Part shown: positions 12,201 through 21,334 of the stretch, piece after piece
Layout: every line of letters starts with the position of its first letter
Numbering within the stretch: position 1 is the first letter of the stretch
Origin: Tanypteryx hageni
Taxonomy: Eukaryota > Arthropoda > Insecta > Odonata > Petaluridae
Direction: 5' to 3'
Length of the DNA: 64,000 bases
Assembly (NCBI GenBank): GCA_028673005.1
Contig: CM054112.1
Span: forward strand, 26,404,624 to 26,468,623
The notes under the pieces: generated by a model
The model's database searches: none
What the model saw: the letters and a program-made list of their open reading frames with translations, nothing else
What the model was told of the DNA's origin: nothing
Position numbers and translations under genes: made by a program

Positions 12201-15200
12201 CAGGTGCATGGCTGTGCTCTATGATAAGTGTTGCATCATTGTTGAACACTTTCAAACGTCCTTGATAGGTTGGCCCAATGCACCTCCATGATATACTCTC
12301 ATCATCATTTATTCTCACCTTCTGATACCTAAATCCATCATTTAACAATAACTTTTCCTTTCTGTGATTCTCTTTTTTCCATGTATGATCGACTAGATCT
12401 TCATATATAAGAGTTCAAGTCAATACTGACACGTACGTGTCGGTTTCTTCCATACAGTACAGTGGTAACTTGCGGTGGTCATGAATAGATGGCACTAGTT
12501 ATATGTTTGAACCTAGTTGGGGCTATTTTTTAGGCTGCATTTCATTGAGCTATTTTGTCGTGGCTAATTTGACAGGACTATTTTGTCTTGGACTGTTTTG
12601 CCTGTATAGAAAGAATAAATATAATATATAATTTGGTGATCCTAAGTTGATCTCTGATGCTTTGCAAATAATTAAACAATTTTGGTAAATCTAATGTTTG
12701 GTAACATGACGGCGGCGAGACAAAACTGAGAGCAAGACAGATGCGCAATATGGTTACTCTGTAACATGTAAATAAAAAACACTTCATCAGTTATTCATGG
12801 AAAGGCAATGCCTACCTCTAAGCATCACAGATTAAATTAGTGTTGCCAAAGTATTCATGGTATAAAAATTATGGTAACGTGCATATAACCGGGACGAAGG
12901 TAAACAAGGCGATGCTAGTGCTGGCGACGCTGAGAAAGCAGATAAATGGAAGACACGTAAATATAACATTTCGAGATTTGTAATCTAAGGGGAGAATATT
13001 CTTTATTGTAACGTCAGCAGCACTAGCATCACTTTGTTTACCTTTCACATCCTTTCCTTCCACGTTCACATTTGCCCTCACTAATTTATTTAACTACGCA
13101 TTCATACCTACATATTATGGATGTTTGAAACTTACAAAATATAATGCTTCCCCACATGGTTGGTTCGGTTTAAGGATTGTCTTGGTTTTCCTTCCTCATT
13201 CACATTTGCCCTCACCAAGATATTGTACTACATACTCATACCTACATATTATGGAAATTTGAAACTTACGAAATATCACACTTCGCCACCAGATTGGATT
13301 GGTTAGGGGTTGTCTTGGTTTTCCTTCTACGTTCATATTTGCATTCTCTGAGGGGCAGGTTCCTCCATTCCTCTTCCAAAAACTTGCAAAAGATGGATTT
13401 TCTAGGACCACATAGTACATCTTTCCGCCACTTTATCGTCAATTTCGGCATCACCTATCCTCTGCAGTCCAACGTCAACTTTGTTCCCTGTTCTCCTTTA
13501 CAAAAATAGCTTCTGAATGAGCCCCAGGACGAAATACAGTGCAACCTCTATAATCCAAACACACAATAATCCGAACTCCCAGTAATCTGAACTGTTTGTG
13601 AACATCAGGTGTAAAGTGTCGGTTAAGCGAAGCGAGCGCTGGAAAGTGAAAATTGAAGCTTTTATTTTGTAACAAAGTCGGGCAAAGATGTCTACTACTA
13701 GTGCCTCTTGCAGCTGAATTGATGATTTTTGAAACATTGTTTTAAAAATGGAATGAGTGATATATCAGTGCGGCCGGCAGTGCCGATATCACGGCCCAGT
13801 GTGGAGTGCAATTTTCCCGTCCTTCAATGCAGATCTCTCACAGTCATTTTAGCGAACTGTAGGTTTATTTATTGGTGTTTTATTTGCAGAAATTTAATAC
13901 ATAATAGATTCTTGCCTCGTTATTTTACATGAATCATGATTTTTACTCTTTTTCTGTTAATGAATTCAGGTGTTATTTAGAGACTTACAGACATACCAAA
14001 CACAATCGGTGCAAAATTTCAATTGAAGAGGTTAGTTTCAATTTCTATTTAAAACTTTTATTTCGTCAGCTGTGTCAGCAGGCATATAAGAACCTAGTGA
14101 AAATAATAAAACAAAAGAAGACGTATGACTATTTACTTTAACAAGATGTAATCATGTATGTATATATAAATTTTCAGTTTTTACTGTGGAAATGTATCTA
14201 CTATACATTATAATAAATATTTTTTTTTCTTAAAAATGTCATTTACTTAGAAACATGCCCTTGCATTAATTAGTTCTGATTATAGAGCTTGCACTGTACT
14301 AACATAGGTCTATCCTGAGTCATTCAATCTATTACAAAGGCGTATACAATGTAACAACTTTTGATATTATGCGGTAGCACTGTGGGAGACATCGGACTGC
14401 TTCATTGCTACTTTAACACAATCTAATTATATAGGACTAAAGGGAACTTAATGGATCAACACATATTGAATACAACAAAATTCATTCTACTACACCTGAA
14501 AATCTGTAGTCAACTTATACACGAGATATATGAAAAAACAAAGAATTTTATGGAAAAGTCGTGGGTCGACCTATGCATGAGATCAATTTTTACACGAGAT
14601 ATACGAAAAAACAAAACTTTTTATGGAAAAGTGGGGGGTAGACCTATACACAGGATTGACTTATACACGAGTATATATGGTAATTCCATATGCAATGTAT
14701 TAGCCAGTATTAATGTCAACTTGAACTAATTTCCACTTTCTGTTGTAATTTTAGAGAGAGGACCAAGAAAGTTTATTCTGTGTTTAGTCGCAAGACTATT
14801 CCAGTTGTGTACAAAACACTTTTGCTAATGAAAGTTGATTATGTGGTGCTAGAAGAGTCTTGGTGTTTTGGCGCAAGCAAGTAAGTTCTGACATATGAAT
14901 GTAAATGTTGGTTAGCGGAGAGATATTGAAATTTATAATTGCATGATAAAAATAATACATAGAAACATACATTGCAGAACATTTTTACAGAAATATAGTT
15001 GCAAAAATGGTGAAAAGAATTCATTGTTTTTAACTCTTTGGAAATAATTTTAAGAAGCCTTAGAAAGTGGTTTATTTCATTATAAATCTAGCATCCATAT
15101 TATTTGGCAAAGAAAATTATAAAAATCATTAGTGACCTTAAGGGTGAAAGAGAAAATTTTGAAAAATATTTATAATGTTTTATTCATGCAACTGAAGTAT

Positions 15201-15624
15201 TTGACAAAAAACTTATTTCAGGCATGAGATGGTCGAAAAGTGGCCAAAACATGCCTAAATTTCTTTTGCACTTAAATGTGTAAGTGTATAAACATACATG
15301 CATATGTATGTAAATCAACGTGACTACATACACACTTTCCAATTTTAAGCAATTCTTTTGTTTATTTTACTTTTGAATAACTGCAGGAGTGGGTGTAGTA
15401 TGACTGATTTATGGGACATTGAAGATCCAGATTCAAAGGACAGGCCACCGATATGCCCAGCACTCTTCCGGAATCTCCCTGACCCGTTCCCTTTCCGTAG
15501 AGTCTTCATCAACGATGACTATGCTGTGCTGCAAATTGCAAAGTCTGCTCCACACAAAATGGAGATGAAAACTTCTCGCTACGTGGAATTAGTTTCACCT
15601 CCACTGAAAGAATATGGACAATAA
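120..15624 (+). CDS. DPY19L: DPY19-like C-mannosyltransferase, 3' part of gene (4 exons, 5' end outside window)
   Basis: Spliced coding exons 120-231, 1198-1360, 14755-14880 and 15387-15624 join in phase (1, 2, 2, stop) to give about 213 C-terminal residues. Diagnostic family stretches are [24 protein letters not shown] and [12 protein letters not shown], all matching the C-terminal luminal region of DPY19 proteins. Known family role: multipass ER membrane enzymes that attach mannose from dolichol-phosphate-mannose to tryptophan in thrombospondin repeats and cytokine receptors. The first visible exon encodes a hydrophobic segment ([15 protein letters not shown]), probably the last membrane helix; the rest would be luminal. 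All introns are GT-AG. The third intron shown, 1361-14754, is 13.4 kb and packed with transposons. Which DPY19 paralogue this is cannot be decided from the C-terminus. Upstream exons lie left of position 1. Confidence 0.93.
878..961. mobile_element. 84-bp piggyBac-type mini-element with TTAA ends
   Basis: TTAA at 874-877 and 962-965 flank near-matching terminal inverted repeats: CCCTGCACAGGCCACG on the left, and TCCTGCACAGGTCACG as the reverse complement of the right. TTAA duplication is the piggyBac hallmark. It has no coding capacity and lies in a DPY19L intron. Confidence 0.55.
1198..1360 (+). CDS. DPY19L: DPY19L exon ([14 protein letters not shown] and [13 protein letters not shown] motifs)
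   Basis: Acceptor AAAG at 1194-1197 restores the reading [15 protein letters not shown]. The donor GTTGGT follows at 1361, ending in phase 2. This is the most conserved block of the C-terminal region. Confidence 0.93.
2010..2296. repeat. about 290-bp dispersed direct repeat, copy 1 (Penelope-like pseudo-LTR candidate)
   Basis: Nearly identical to 10313-10601, from TATCATAGGATACATTGCC to TTTTAGCGACCACAT. Here it is followed directly by an ORF that looks Penelope-like. Penelope-like elements often carry such terminal direct repeats. No TG...CA ends of a true LTR are present. Confidence 0.7.
2297..2641 (+). pseudogene. Penelope-like retroelement ORF fragment (N-terminal region)
   Basis: A 114-codon ORF starts at the end of the direct repeat. 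It contains [20 protein letters not shown] and further on a short acidic/basic helix region. The pattern 'NLS...L...E..LL..G..F' is common just upstream of the reverse transcriptase of Penelope-like elements. The RT and GIY-YIG domains are not visible, so the copy is truncated or decayed. The family assignment rests on this motif alone. Confidence 0.5.
3074..3091. repeat. short (AT)n tract
   Basis: About nine AT dinucleotides immediately left of a pogo-like repeat. Confidence 0.8.
3091..3660. mobile_element. pogo-like non-autonomous element with GTATAAGTCGACC ends
   Basis: The left end GCGTATAAGTCGACCAGAC recurs internally (3160, GCCGTATAAGTCGATC). The right end, reverse-complemented, reads CAGTAAGTCAACC...GGTCAACTTATACGTCG. 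'TATAAGTCGACC' subterminal repeats are typical of pogo/Tigger elements. No ORF. The exact boundaries are uncertain. Confidence 0.5.
3661..3858. mobile_element. fragment of a second pogo-like end
   Basis: Starts TACTGTATTTACCCAAAAGG and continues with GACGACCTTGAATTTAAGACGACC, the style of pogo/Tigger termini. It is cut off by the element at 3861. No partner end was found. Confidence 0.35.
3861..5000 (-). mobile_element. 1.14-kb non-autonomous pogo-type element, copy 1
   Basis: TA target duplications at 3859-3860 and 5001-5002 flank terminal inverted repeats: CCGTATCTGCCCGAATAGAA on the left, and CTGTATCTGCACGAATATAA from the right. A second copy lies at 62313-63283 in the opposite orientation and shares ends and interior blocks such as the ATGCATACAAAAATGACAAT region. 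It has no transposase ORF, but an internal 191-bp direct duplication. It sits directly beside decayed pogo transposase sequence. Confidence 0.8.
4013..4400. repeat. two tandem units of about 191 bp inside the pogo-type element
   Basis: The blocks beginning AAGTTTTATTAT at about 4013 and 4209 share GTTAACGCCGTTG / GTCAACGCCGTTG, GAATTCAAAC.GTTGCGCAT and TATACGCAATTTTAATA at 191-bp spacing, with roughly 80 percent identity by eye. Confidence 0.75.
5010..5760 (-). pseudogene. pogo/Tigger-type transposase (CENP-B HTH plus DDE), degenerate
   Basis: On the - strand, pieces in several frames line up in the order expected for a pogo transposase. First is a helix-turn-helix piece, [14 protein letters not shown]...FKASNGWCV (about 5730-5620). 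Then comes [17 protein letters not shown] sequence, followed by [24 protein letters not shown] sequence (about 5360-5290). Last is [25 protein letters not shown]...LTPTGK...[12 protein letters not shown] (5270-5050). Stops and frameshifts make it inactive. The C-terminal end touches the TA of the non-autonomous element at 5000. Confidence 0.7.
5720..6136 (-). pseudogene. hAT transposase N-terminus (BED-type zinc finger), degenerate
   Basis: Read on the - strand from ATG 6136: [16 protein letters not shown], then [15 protein letters not shown], then after small frameshifts a [19 protein letters not shown] finger followed by [16 protein letters not shown]. The layout (K-R-KY-ESY-xFGF followed by C-x2-C / H) is typical of SCAND3/ZMYM-like hAT transposases. 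The catalytic part is not adjacent. Confidence 0.6.
6140..7080. other. AT-rich interior of the disrupted hAT
   Basis: No recognisable gene or repeat boundary. It is low in CpG, with short chance ORFs only. Confidence 0.4.
7132..9180. other. DPY19L intron, no clear feature
   Basis: Mostly AT-rich intron sequence. A - strand ORF at 7950-7717 ([20 protein letters not shown]) faintly recalls transposase spacer sequence between HTH and DDE domains, but too little remains to name it. Confidence 0.4.
9186..9480. mobile_element. fragment with a pogo-like end
   Basis: The right end reverse-complements to CAGTAAATCCTCGTTAGCAC, followed by repeated GTTAACACGAA motifs. This resembles pogo/Tigger subterminal repeats. 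The matching left end was not found. Confidence 0.35.
9485..10310. other. DPY19L intron, no feature seen
   Basis: AT-rich sequence with only short chance ORFs and no repeat ends that I could pair. Confidence 0.4.
10313..10601. repeat. about 290-bp dispersed direct repeat, copy 2
   Basis: Almost base-for-base copy of 2010-2296, in the same orientation 8.3 kb away and in the same intron. No ORF follows: sequence after GCGACCACAT is unrelated to copy 1. Confidence 0.75.
10605..11760. other. DPY19L intron, no feature seen
   Basis: AT-rich, unstructured sequence. The last 60 bases already contain CAAAATAGCCC motifs related to the terminal repeat of the next element. Confidence 0.4.
11838..12008. 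repeat. minisatellite, about four units of 41 bp
   Basis: Units start CAATACGTGAATAATAC, CAATACATAAGTAATAC, CAACACAAGTAAAAC and CAATACATAAGTTGTAC at about 41-bp spacing. Each contains ATTTGTCAAATTAG-like sequence. Confidence 0.75.
12010..12420 (-). pseudogene. FLYWCH zinc-finger ORF of the MULE-like remnant
   Basis: From the - strand, after a short lead-in ([18 protein letters not shown]): [20 protein letters not shown], then [21 protein letters not shown]. This matches the F..Y...R......WRC......GR.........HNHAPD pattern of FLYWCH fingers. The ORF is intact over 113 codons (12348-12010). The second C of the finger is not obvious, so DNA binding may be lost. Confidence 0.65.
12610..12890. 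other. short gene-free spacer
   Basis: No feature identified between the MULE-like remnant and the foldback at 12894. Confidence 0.4.
12894..13045. repeat. foldback sequence, arms of about 31 bp
   Basis: GGTAAACAAGGCGATGCTAG...GGCGACG (12898-12928) pairs with CGTCAGCAGCACTAGCATCA...TTTACC (13011-13041) as an imperfect inverted repeat around an 80-bp loop. Confidence 0.65.
13054..13345. repeat. tandem repeat of about 134 bp (two units plus a partial)
   Basis: CCTTCCACGTTCACATTTGC, CCTTCCTCATTCACATTTGC and CCTTCTACGTTCATATTTGC recur at 13054, about 13189 and about 13322. The shared interior contains ACCTACATATTATGGA and TTGTCTTGGTTTTCC. Confidence 0.75.
13537..14296. mobile_element. 760-bp pogo/Tigger-type element
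   Basis: TA at 13535-13536 and 14297-14298 flank CAGTGCAACCTCTATAATCC (left) and its inverted partner CAGTGCAAGCTCTATAATCA (from the right). The 'CAG...CTCTATAA' termini are typical of Tigger/jerky-type elements. Internal ORFs are short and not recognisable as transposase. Confidence 0.75.
14510..14685. repeat. pogo-like terminal repeat units, GACTTATACACGAGATATA type
   Basis: ACTTATACACGAGATATATG, TTTTTACACGAGATATACG and ACTTATACACGAGTATATATGG recur with AAAAAACAAA..TTTTATGGAAAAGT between them, about 70 bp apart. The first CDS-side base of the next DPY19L exon is 70 bp downstream. Confidence 0.6.
14755..14880 (+). CDS. DPY19L: DPY19L exon ([13 protein letters not shown]...[10 protein letters not shown])
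   Basis: Acceptor TTTTAG at 14749-14754 and donor GTAAGT at 14881. The phase matches both neighbours. It encodes the conserved [11 protein letters not shown] motif. Confidence 0.93.
15387..15624 (+). CDS. DPY19L: DPY19L terminal coding exon
   Basis: Acceptor CTGCAG at 15381-15386. It reads [16 protein letters not shown] and on to the TAA stop at 15622-15624 (last residues KEYGQ). Family proteins end shortly after the same region. Confidence 0.93.
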
Positions 15625-17150
15625 TTGAAAGCATTCCAAGGGAATGTTTGCTAAGATCTCAAGTTGAGTCAACGGTGGATGTGTCAAATCACATTGTTTA
15701 TTTATAGGTAGAAGAGTTGCCATGTTTGGCTATCTGGTGAGACTTTTGAAAAGTATGTCGTGGGTTTACTTTTACAAAATTGCTCTTCATTAAATCTCAT
15801 CATCTCAGTGTGTGATGTCTTGCTCTTGATGCAAGACCTTTCCCCAAGCTTGCTTCCTACCTGTGTGCATTTCTCTTGGTGTTTTGATGTGATGTGTTGT
15901 ATTAATTTTGCCTTTTAGAGCAATGTAATGCAAAGCGCAGGAAAATGGGAGGAAATAAGCTATACGACTAACAGGGTGATAAAGAGTAAACAGGATTTTT
16001 TTATAGGTTTCTTTGCAGTTGTAATGTTATTATGCATTTTCAACTGATTCATTTGCGAACAGTTGAAGAAAAGAATCTGCTTAGAAACAGCTAAGATTAA
16101 GATCTGAGGTTGTGGTGTAATAAGTTATGTGAGTACTTATTCAATGCTGTTGCATGATGTTCTTGGAACAAAAGAAAATTGTTGTGTGTGGCATAAGGGC
16201 AGTTTTAACGTAATATCCTAAAACTGTGTTCTTATAGAACTGACTCATGGTGCAATTAAATTAACTTGTAAAAATATATCCGAGTCTCAGAGAAGCAGAA
16301 TCACTCATTAAAATTTTATAACTTTACAATGAATTGTATATTGTTAAAAAGAGTAGCTTTTCTATTTAGATATTGACTGATTGCAGTCAATTTTGATCAT
16401 ATTGCCATCAATTTTGATCATGTTGCCATCAGTACAGAAATGCACCCTTTTATAAAGATCATGGCCGATGAAAGAAGAGTGCTTCAAAGAATGATCTGAA
16501 CTTAAAATTTTGATGGGCACAATGGGCATTTGTAACTTCAATTTAAATCTTACAGTGTGTCCTGTAAATAACTGTATTTTATGTATTAATACTTATTGTC
16601 CCTTTATATTAAAGGATATGTTCTATAAAAGTTAAATTTAAGTTATTTATTTAAATTTCTTTTTTTGGAGATATAGAAAGATTCCTCAGTTAAAACTCAC
16701 CGGCAAACCTCTGCTAATCTACTTTCTCCCTCATTGCAAGATGGGAAATTATATTACATTATGCTAAAAGTGGAACAAATTTGCAGCATTAGATTCATTA
16801 CTGGAGAGGTTACTTTGAGTAAAATTGGAAACAGTTCGAACTGTTTAGAATTTCAAGAGAAATATTGGCATCCATGGGAGGGAATATATTAATTGCTACA
16901 TTTTATTTGTTTTAGGATAAAGTGTACAATACTGAAGAGCATTATTAAATTAAATTAAAACAATTCTTTTGTATGGCTTTACAAAGGTTAATGGTTTTTC
17001 ATAACCTTGTTGTGGCTATATTGGAGATACCTGAGATAAGTACTTTTTAATCTTTTGATTTTTAAGTGCTTGTTCTTGAATTCTCAAAAGACCCAAAAAA
17101 TTAAGTTGTGTAAAGTAATTAGGAGACTTTATTTTTAAAATATTAGCACT
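15625..17150 (+). other. probable 3' UTR / downstream flank of DPY19L
   Basis: No ORF or repeat recognised. Non-repetitive, AT-rich sequence following the stop codon. Confidence 0.4.
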
Positions 17151-17152
17151 AC

Positions 17153-17457
17153 AGGATGATTTCTTATTCTAGATCCATGTAAAATACCTAGCTATATCTC
17201 AAGACATAAATCAGAGAGAAACGCGAAAACTTTTTAATGGTTAGTTTGATGTTACACAAAAAGATAATCTAAAGAAATACAAGCTTAAATTTGGAAGGTG
17301 ACCATCTGCACGATGAATATGTAGACATCCTTCTCACTGCATGTTTTCCATCATAGATTAGCATTTGATATTACTTCAAATCAACTGTTTTGTGTATCAA
17401 ATTCATGTCTTGAGATATAGTTAGTTTTCATAGTTCTCAAATAAAAAGATCATCCTT
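17153..17457. repeat. imperfect inverted repeat, arms of about 60 bp (17153-17215 / 17400-17457)
   Basis: The left arm AGGATGATTTC...CTATATCTCAAGACAT is the reverse complement, with scattered mismatches, of ATGTCTTGAGATATAG...GATCATCCT in the right arm. The loop is about 185 bp. It may be a MITE or a long hairpin in the DPY19L 3' UTR. Confidence 0.7.
17440..17445 (+). terminator. possible polyadenylation signal of DPY19L
   Basis: First canonical AATAAA downstream of the stop that is followed by a T-rich tract (17457-17490). It would imply a 1.8-kb 3' UTR. It sits inside the right arm of an inverted repeat. Earlier ATTAAA variants (about 16255, 16306) could be used instead, so this is only a candidate. 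Confidence 0.3.
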
Positions 17458-17459
17458 TA

Positions 17460-18180
17460 TTTTTTCATTGCCTTGTTTTTTCTTCATGACTATTTTTGAG
17501 TAAATTAGGTAATTGGGATTTGAAGACTCATGATTCTCTGGTGCTTAAATGTAAAATAATGTATATATTATGTATGTATGTAAATAGTGCATTGCTCAAG
17601 ATGGGTAAGTTACCCAGGCATCTGAGCACTTCAAAACGTTATGTACAAACTCATTTCCCAAAAATGTATGCACTTCTATATGTTTTTATGAAGGATTGAC
17701 ATAAATAGTGCATCAAATGTGTATAAGAAAAGGTGTGTTGCTACCTTGCTTGTGTAAACATTCCATTACATCGTAATTTGGCTCTGCCACTGTCAATAAG
17801 AGTTGAAGGAAAATATTTGTCAAACAGTTTCGAGCATCAGGATCAAGGAGCTGATACATGCCCAGCAGCATCTTTAAAAGGTCCAAAGAGTGCTTCAGAG
17901 CTGAGGTTCACCAATTGGGGCAGTTTCAGCTATGGGCATGCAACAAGTTTGCTAATGGGCACAGTGCACTCAGCTGCCAATACATCATCCTCAAACTAGT
18001 CAGTCAGAGCAGAGTCAGCAATAAGATGAATGCTCTGTATAACAAAAGATTATAATAATAATATTCTCGAGAAAAAATAAATCAGGTAAAATTTAGCTAA
18101 TTTATTTATAAAGCCAAAACTTTCAAAACATGATTTTACAGTTGTTATATTTTATAATTAAAAAATATTTTTCTTGATTT
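17460..18180. other. intergenic sequence, no feature seen
   Basis: Two short overlapping ORFs on the + strand (17733-17999, 17858-18055) have no recognisable domain and are probably chance. Confidence 0.4.
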
Positions 18181-18189
18181 TTTATCTAT

Positions 18190-18850
18190 GAATTTATCAA
18201 TTGCCTGTTTTCTTATTTTGTTGTTACCAAAGACTTCCTGTTCTATTGAAATCAGTGCCAATGAGTTCATCCATTAAAGTATTGTAGAACGTAAAAATGT
18301 TTTGATAAGTTGTAGTTTTTTGAAGAGGGTCCTTTACCACAGGCAGCATTAATGGGTACAGTTAAAAAGATTCTGAGTGTGTTCCTTATGTTTGTTAATG
18401 CGCATTGTAGATTATGGTCTCCGACAAAATTGAGAACGTATAAAGGACTCAAAGTTACTTTTCATTTAGGGGAATGAGATTCTGAATATTTTTTATTTCT
18501 TGGAAGAGCTGTTCTCCTTTGATATCAGATTCTGATTTATCAGTCAATTCATTTTCCAAATTTTTACATTTTTGGATCAACTCAGCGTTATTTGGTAATT
18601 TTTCAAATTATTATTAAAGTATTAAAATTTTTCAGAAAAGTTTTCTATTTGTGAGAAGAACTTATTATGAGTGTCATTAATAGCAGGTGTGATGTCCAAA
18701 ACTTCTCTTTCAAATGTCTTTTTGGGTCATCGTTTTGGTATTATTCATATATTTCAGCACTCAACTCCTCATCTTTTTCCCTAGCATTTTTTTTCAAATT
18801 CTGATTCTCCACCTATGTCATCAGCAATGGTTTTACCCGAATTAAAATAT
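18190..18850 (-). pseudogene. hAT transposase C-terminus (MYM-type group), degenerate
   Basis: On the - strand, FLTVPINAACGKGPSSK then, after a frameshift, KLQLIKTFLRST...MNSLALISIEQEV. This matches the 'LTxPVxxASxERSFSKLKLIKNYLRSTM...RLxxLALLSIE' dimerisation region of hAT transposases. Several stops lie upstream. It resembles the hAT at 57037-58971. Confidence 0.65.
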
Positions 18851-19456
18851 TTTTTTAAACTCATTTTTTTATAGATTCAACAAAATGTTTACAGTTGAGT
18901 AGTTTCCACAAGTTAGCTAATATATAAAGACAATACACAAAAATGATGAGCAAATAATGAACAACAAAAACCAAGAAAAGAACAACAACGATGAACAATC
19001 AACACACAACAATGAAAGAACCACAAAGGCAAATAATAAAAGAGATAACAAACAAAACAAGTAGTTCTGGAAAGAACTAATCCTACTTTCCTTTCAATAC
19101 AATTTTAATATAAAACAAGTAAGGGTGTACACAGGTTTCCCATGGCACAGAAGTGCCTTTAATGAAATTCACCATAGTGTAATCGTATACTAATTATTTG
19201 CTTTGAAATCAAAATTATTTTTCCTTATATTGCAGTAGACCTGCTTTTTTGATCGGTTCTAAACATATCTCGTTTTCCCATTCCATACTCACCCTACAAA
19301 CGAAATTTCTTTGATATCCGTTCAGTCAATACTTTCCAAATTCATAGTTACAGAAAAATTCTAACCTTGATATTGTGGTAGCCCTGTTTAGTTGACCCCG
19401 TTGAAATATGATATTTTGGTTATTTGTTTATATGAAGATTAAATATACTATATTTG

Positions 19457-19650
19457 TTGATGGAATAATATGATCTGAAGATCCTATGCAGACAGGCATA
19501 AGTTGTAAAGGTGGGAATAATTTCGAAACGAGAAAAAGTCTGCTATGACCGGGAATCGAACCCAGGTCTTCCACTTGCCGGGCGGATATTCTACCTCTGA
19601 ACTATCGTAGCCAACATAGCAGACTTTTTTCTCGTTTCGAAATTATTCCC
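19457..19650 (-). mobile_element. palindromic tRNA-derived SINE, copy 1
   Basis: A perfect 12-bp duplication, ATACTATATTTG (19445-19456 and 19651-19662), flanks it. On the - strand the order is: inverted copy of the body (GGGAATAATTTCGAAACGAG and AAGTCTGCTATG), tRNA-Gly-like head (19612-19541), body in direct orientation (GCAGACTTTTTCTCGTTTCG, AAATTATTCCC), then a 3' tail with CTTATGCCTGTCTGCATAGG. Long target duplications point to LINE-assisted retroposition. Confidence 0.85.
19541..19612 (-). other. tRNA-Gly-like head of SINE copy 1 (not a functional tRNA gene)
   Basis: Box A (AGTTCAGAGGTAG) and box B (GGTTCGATTCC) are intact. The anticodon stem TCCGC/GTGGA pairs, but the loop CCGGCAA lacks the invariant T33. 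The acceptor stem is mismatched on the 5' side. It may act as an internal pol III promoter. Confidence 0.7.
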
Positions 19651-20244
19651 ATACTATATTTGGTTAAAACCCATTAGGTCAGTTCTCTAGAAATAGTACT
19701 TGTAAAAGAAACATTTAACTTTTTACTGTGGTAGCCCTGCTCTTTAGCTCCGCTTTTATCATCTTGATTTCATTCTTATATACAAAATTTAATTGAAATC
19801 CATTTGGTCAATTCCTTCTAAATCCATAATTACTGAAAGAGTTTAGTTTGTAATTGTGGCACCCCTGTTTGACTGACTCAGTGTAAATATGCTAATATCA
19901 TTTTGTATATGTATATATTATAAGTTTTAAATTTGGTTAAAATCGATGTGGAATGTTCAACACAAATACGTGCAAAAAGAATTTTTTATTCCTTGTATTG
20001 TGGCAGTCTGGCTTTCTATATCTATACTAAACATCTTGATTTTGTTATTTTATATTGCACGCCTACTTCATACAAAATTTCATTGAAATTGGTTGAGCCA
20101 ATTCCTTCCAAATTCATAATTACCGAAAAGTTCAACTTTGCAATTGTGGCACCCCTGCTTAGTCAATTCGGTCCAAATACGTCATTTTGGTCATTAATAT
20201 ATGTGTACCAAATTTAGTTGAAATTGGTTTATTCATGAAGAAGA

Positions 20245-21325
20245 TGTCAGGTGTGCATGCACACTAAGCTTTTCCAGTTCTTTTTATTTGGCTTCTTTTT
20301 GTCACCCGACTCCCAATGGTTCCCTGTGCGAAGTAGGGGTGGGATGAGAGGGATAGTTGTAAATGTTGAGATTGTTGTACGAAGGAGAGAGTTCTTAGTG
20401 CTCACACTGTGTATGCAACGTTTTTTTTAAATGCATTTTTGACAAGGAATGGCAGGCAGTGAAACAGAGGGATGGGAATAAATATGAAACTTTGGAAATA
20501 CTGGGAGAGAAGGCTGTAAACAGTAGATTAAGCATTCAGTCACTGTAACTATTTTGCTAAGAAATCTGTTGCATTTTCTTGATGTCTGACTTTTTTTGTT
20601 TGTTCATCGTTTGTTGTTGCATTTATTATTCACATTTGCGGCTTTTTGTTTTTTATATATATTGTTGATTCTTCATTTTTGGTTGTTTGGGTTTTGTATT
20701 TTTATTTATTTATCTTAGTGGTTTTTTGTTTTTTCTATATCAGTGATTTGTAATTTTTGGTTTCTTGGGAGCTATTGTTGTTCATCACTCCATTGCACGT
20801 ATGTAGTTGTTATTCATAACCAGTTTTCTCACATGGCAATGTCAAGAGTGGGTTCATTTGACAGTTTCAAAATACAAGTTATGCAGACGACAAATAAGGC
20901 ATATTACCTACATTTGACAATACACAGCAGCAGTGGAGCTTTGAAGTGCTGTAAACTGTTGATATCAGTAAAAAAATATTGCTTTACTCTATCCATTTCA
21001 TTTTTTTGTACTCGACCACAGTGGTCATTAAGCCAGTTCGGCTGAATTGGTTGTCAAAAATGTAGTAAGCTGCTGAACTGGTTGTTAAAAGGTTGTGAAT
21101 CTGCACATTTCTCAGTGGGCATCTAATAGTCAGGGCTGCTTAAGGGTGACACCAACATATACACTTTCAAATTAGGAATTAGGGGTGGTCACAAGCCTTC
21201 CTTAATTTGCAATGTATGCCAGCTACTGATATCAAGCATCCTTTGGCCCCTTTCCTATTTTCTTTTCTCAGTCCTTGCCTTACTTTCCAATCTCTCCTGA
21301 ACATCCTGCACCTTTTCTCTACTGC
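20245..21325. other. intergenic sequence, no gene seen
   Basis: T-rich, low-complexity stretch (TTTTTTGTTTG-type, 20590-20760) and a short chance ORF (20743-21045). Confidence 0.4.
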
Positions 21326-21334
21326 TCTCATTTG

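Larger units (their letters stand above)
11766..12605 (-). mobile_element. MULE-like DNA transposon remnant with FLYWCH finger
   Basis: The terminal inverted repeat ACAGACAAAACAGCCCAAGA (left) pairs with ACAGGCAAAACAGTCCAAGA (reverse complement of right). The similarity extends to TCAAATTAGCC on both sides, at least 45 bp. Inside, the - strand encodes a FLYWCH-type finger. FLYWCH domains at the N-terminus are known from Mutator-like transposases of arthropods. No MULE DDE domain remains. Confidence 0.65.
19119..20240 (-). mobile_element. Helentron-like repeat, copy A (truncated), host of a SINE
   Basis: Begins with the hairpin-like CACAGGTTTCCCATGG and CACAGAAGTGCCTTT. It continues with boxes of the form 'TGTGGcAgCCCTGcTtTTTAG...' repeated at roughly 143 bp, as in copies B and C near 38.5-40.8 kb. 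A palindromic SINE interrupts it at 19457-19650. The far end, with CGGACGGACGGAC and GACGAAAAGCACT, is missing. Confidence 0.55.

Noticed and set aside
13177..13509. 110-codon + strand ORF
   Set aside because: Lies across the 134-bp tandem repeat and overlaps equally long ORFs on the other strand; chance reading frame.
18930..20780. CAACAACAA-rich block (18930-19070) and TTGTTGTTG-rich block (20585-20780) flanking Helentron-like copy A
   Set aside because: They look complementary only through shared low complexity; no stable end-to-end alignment.
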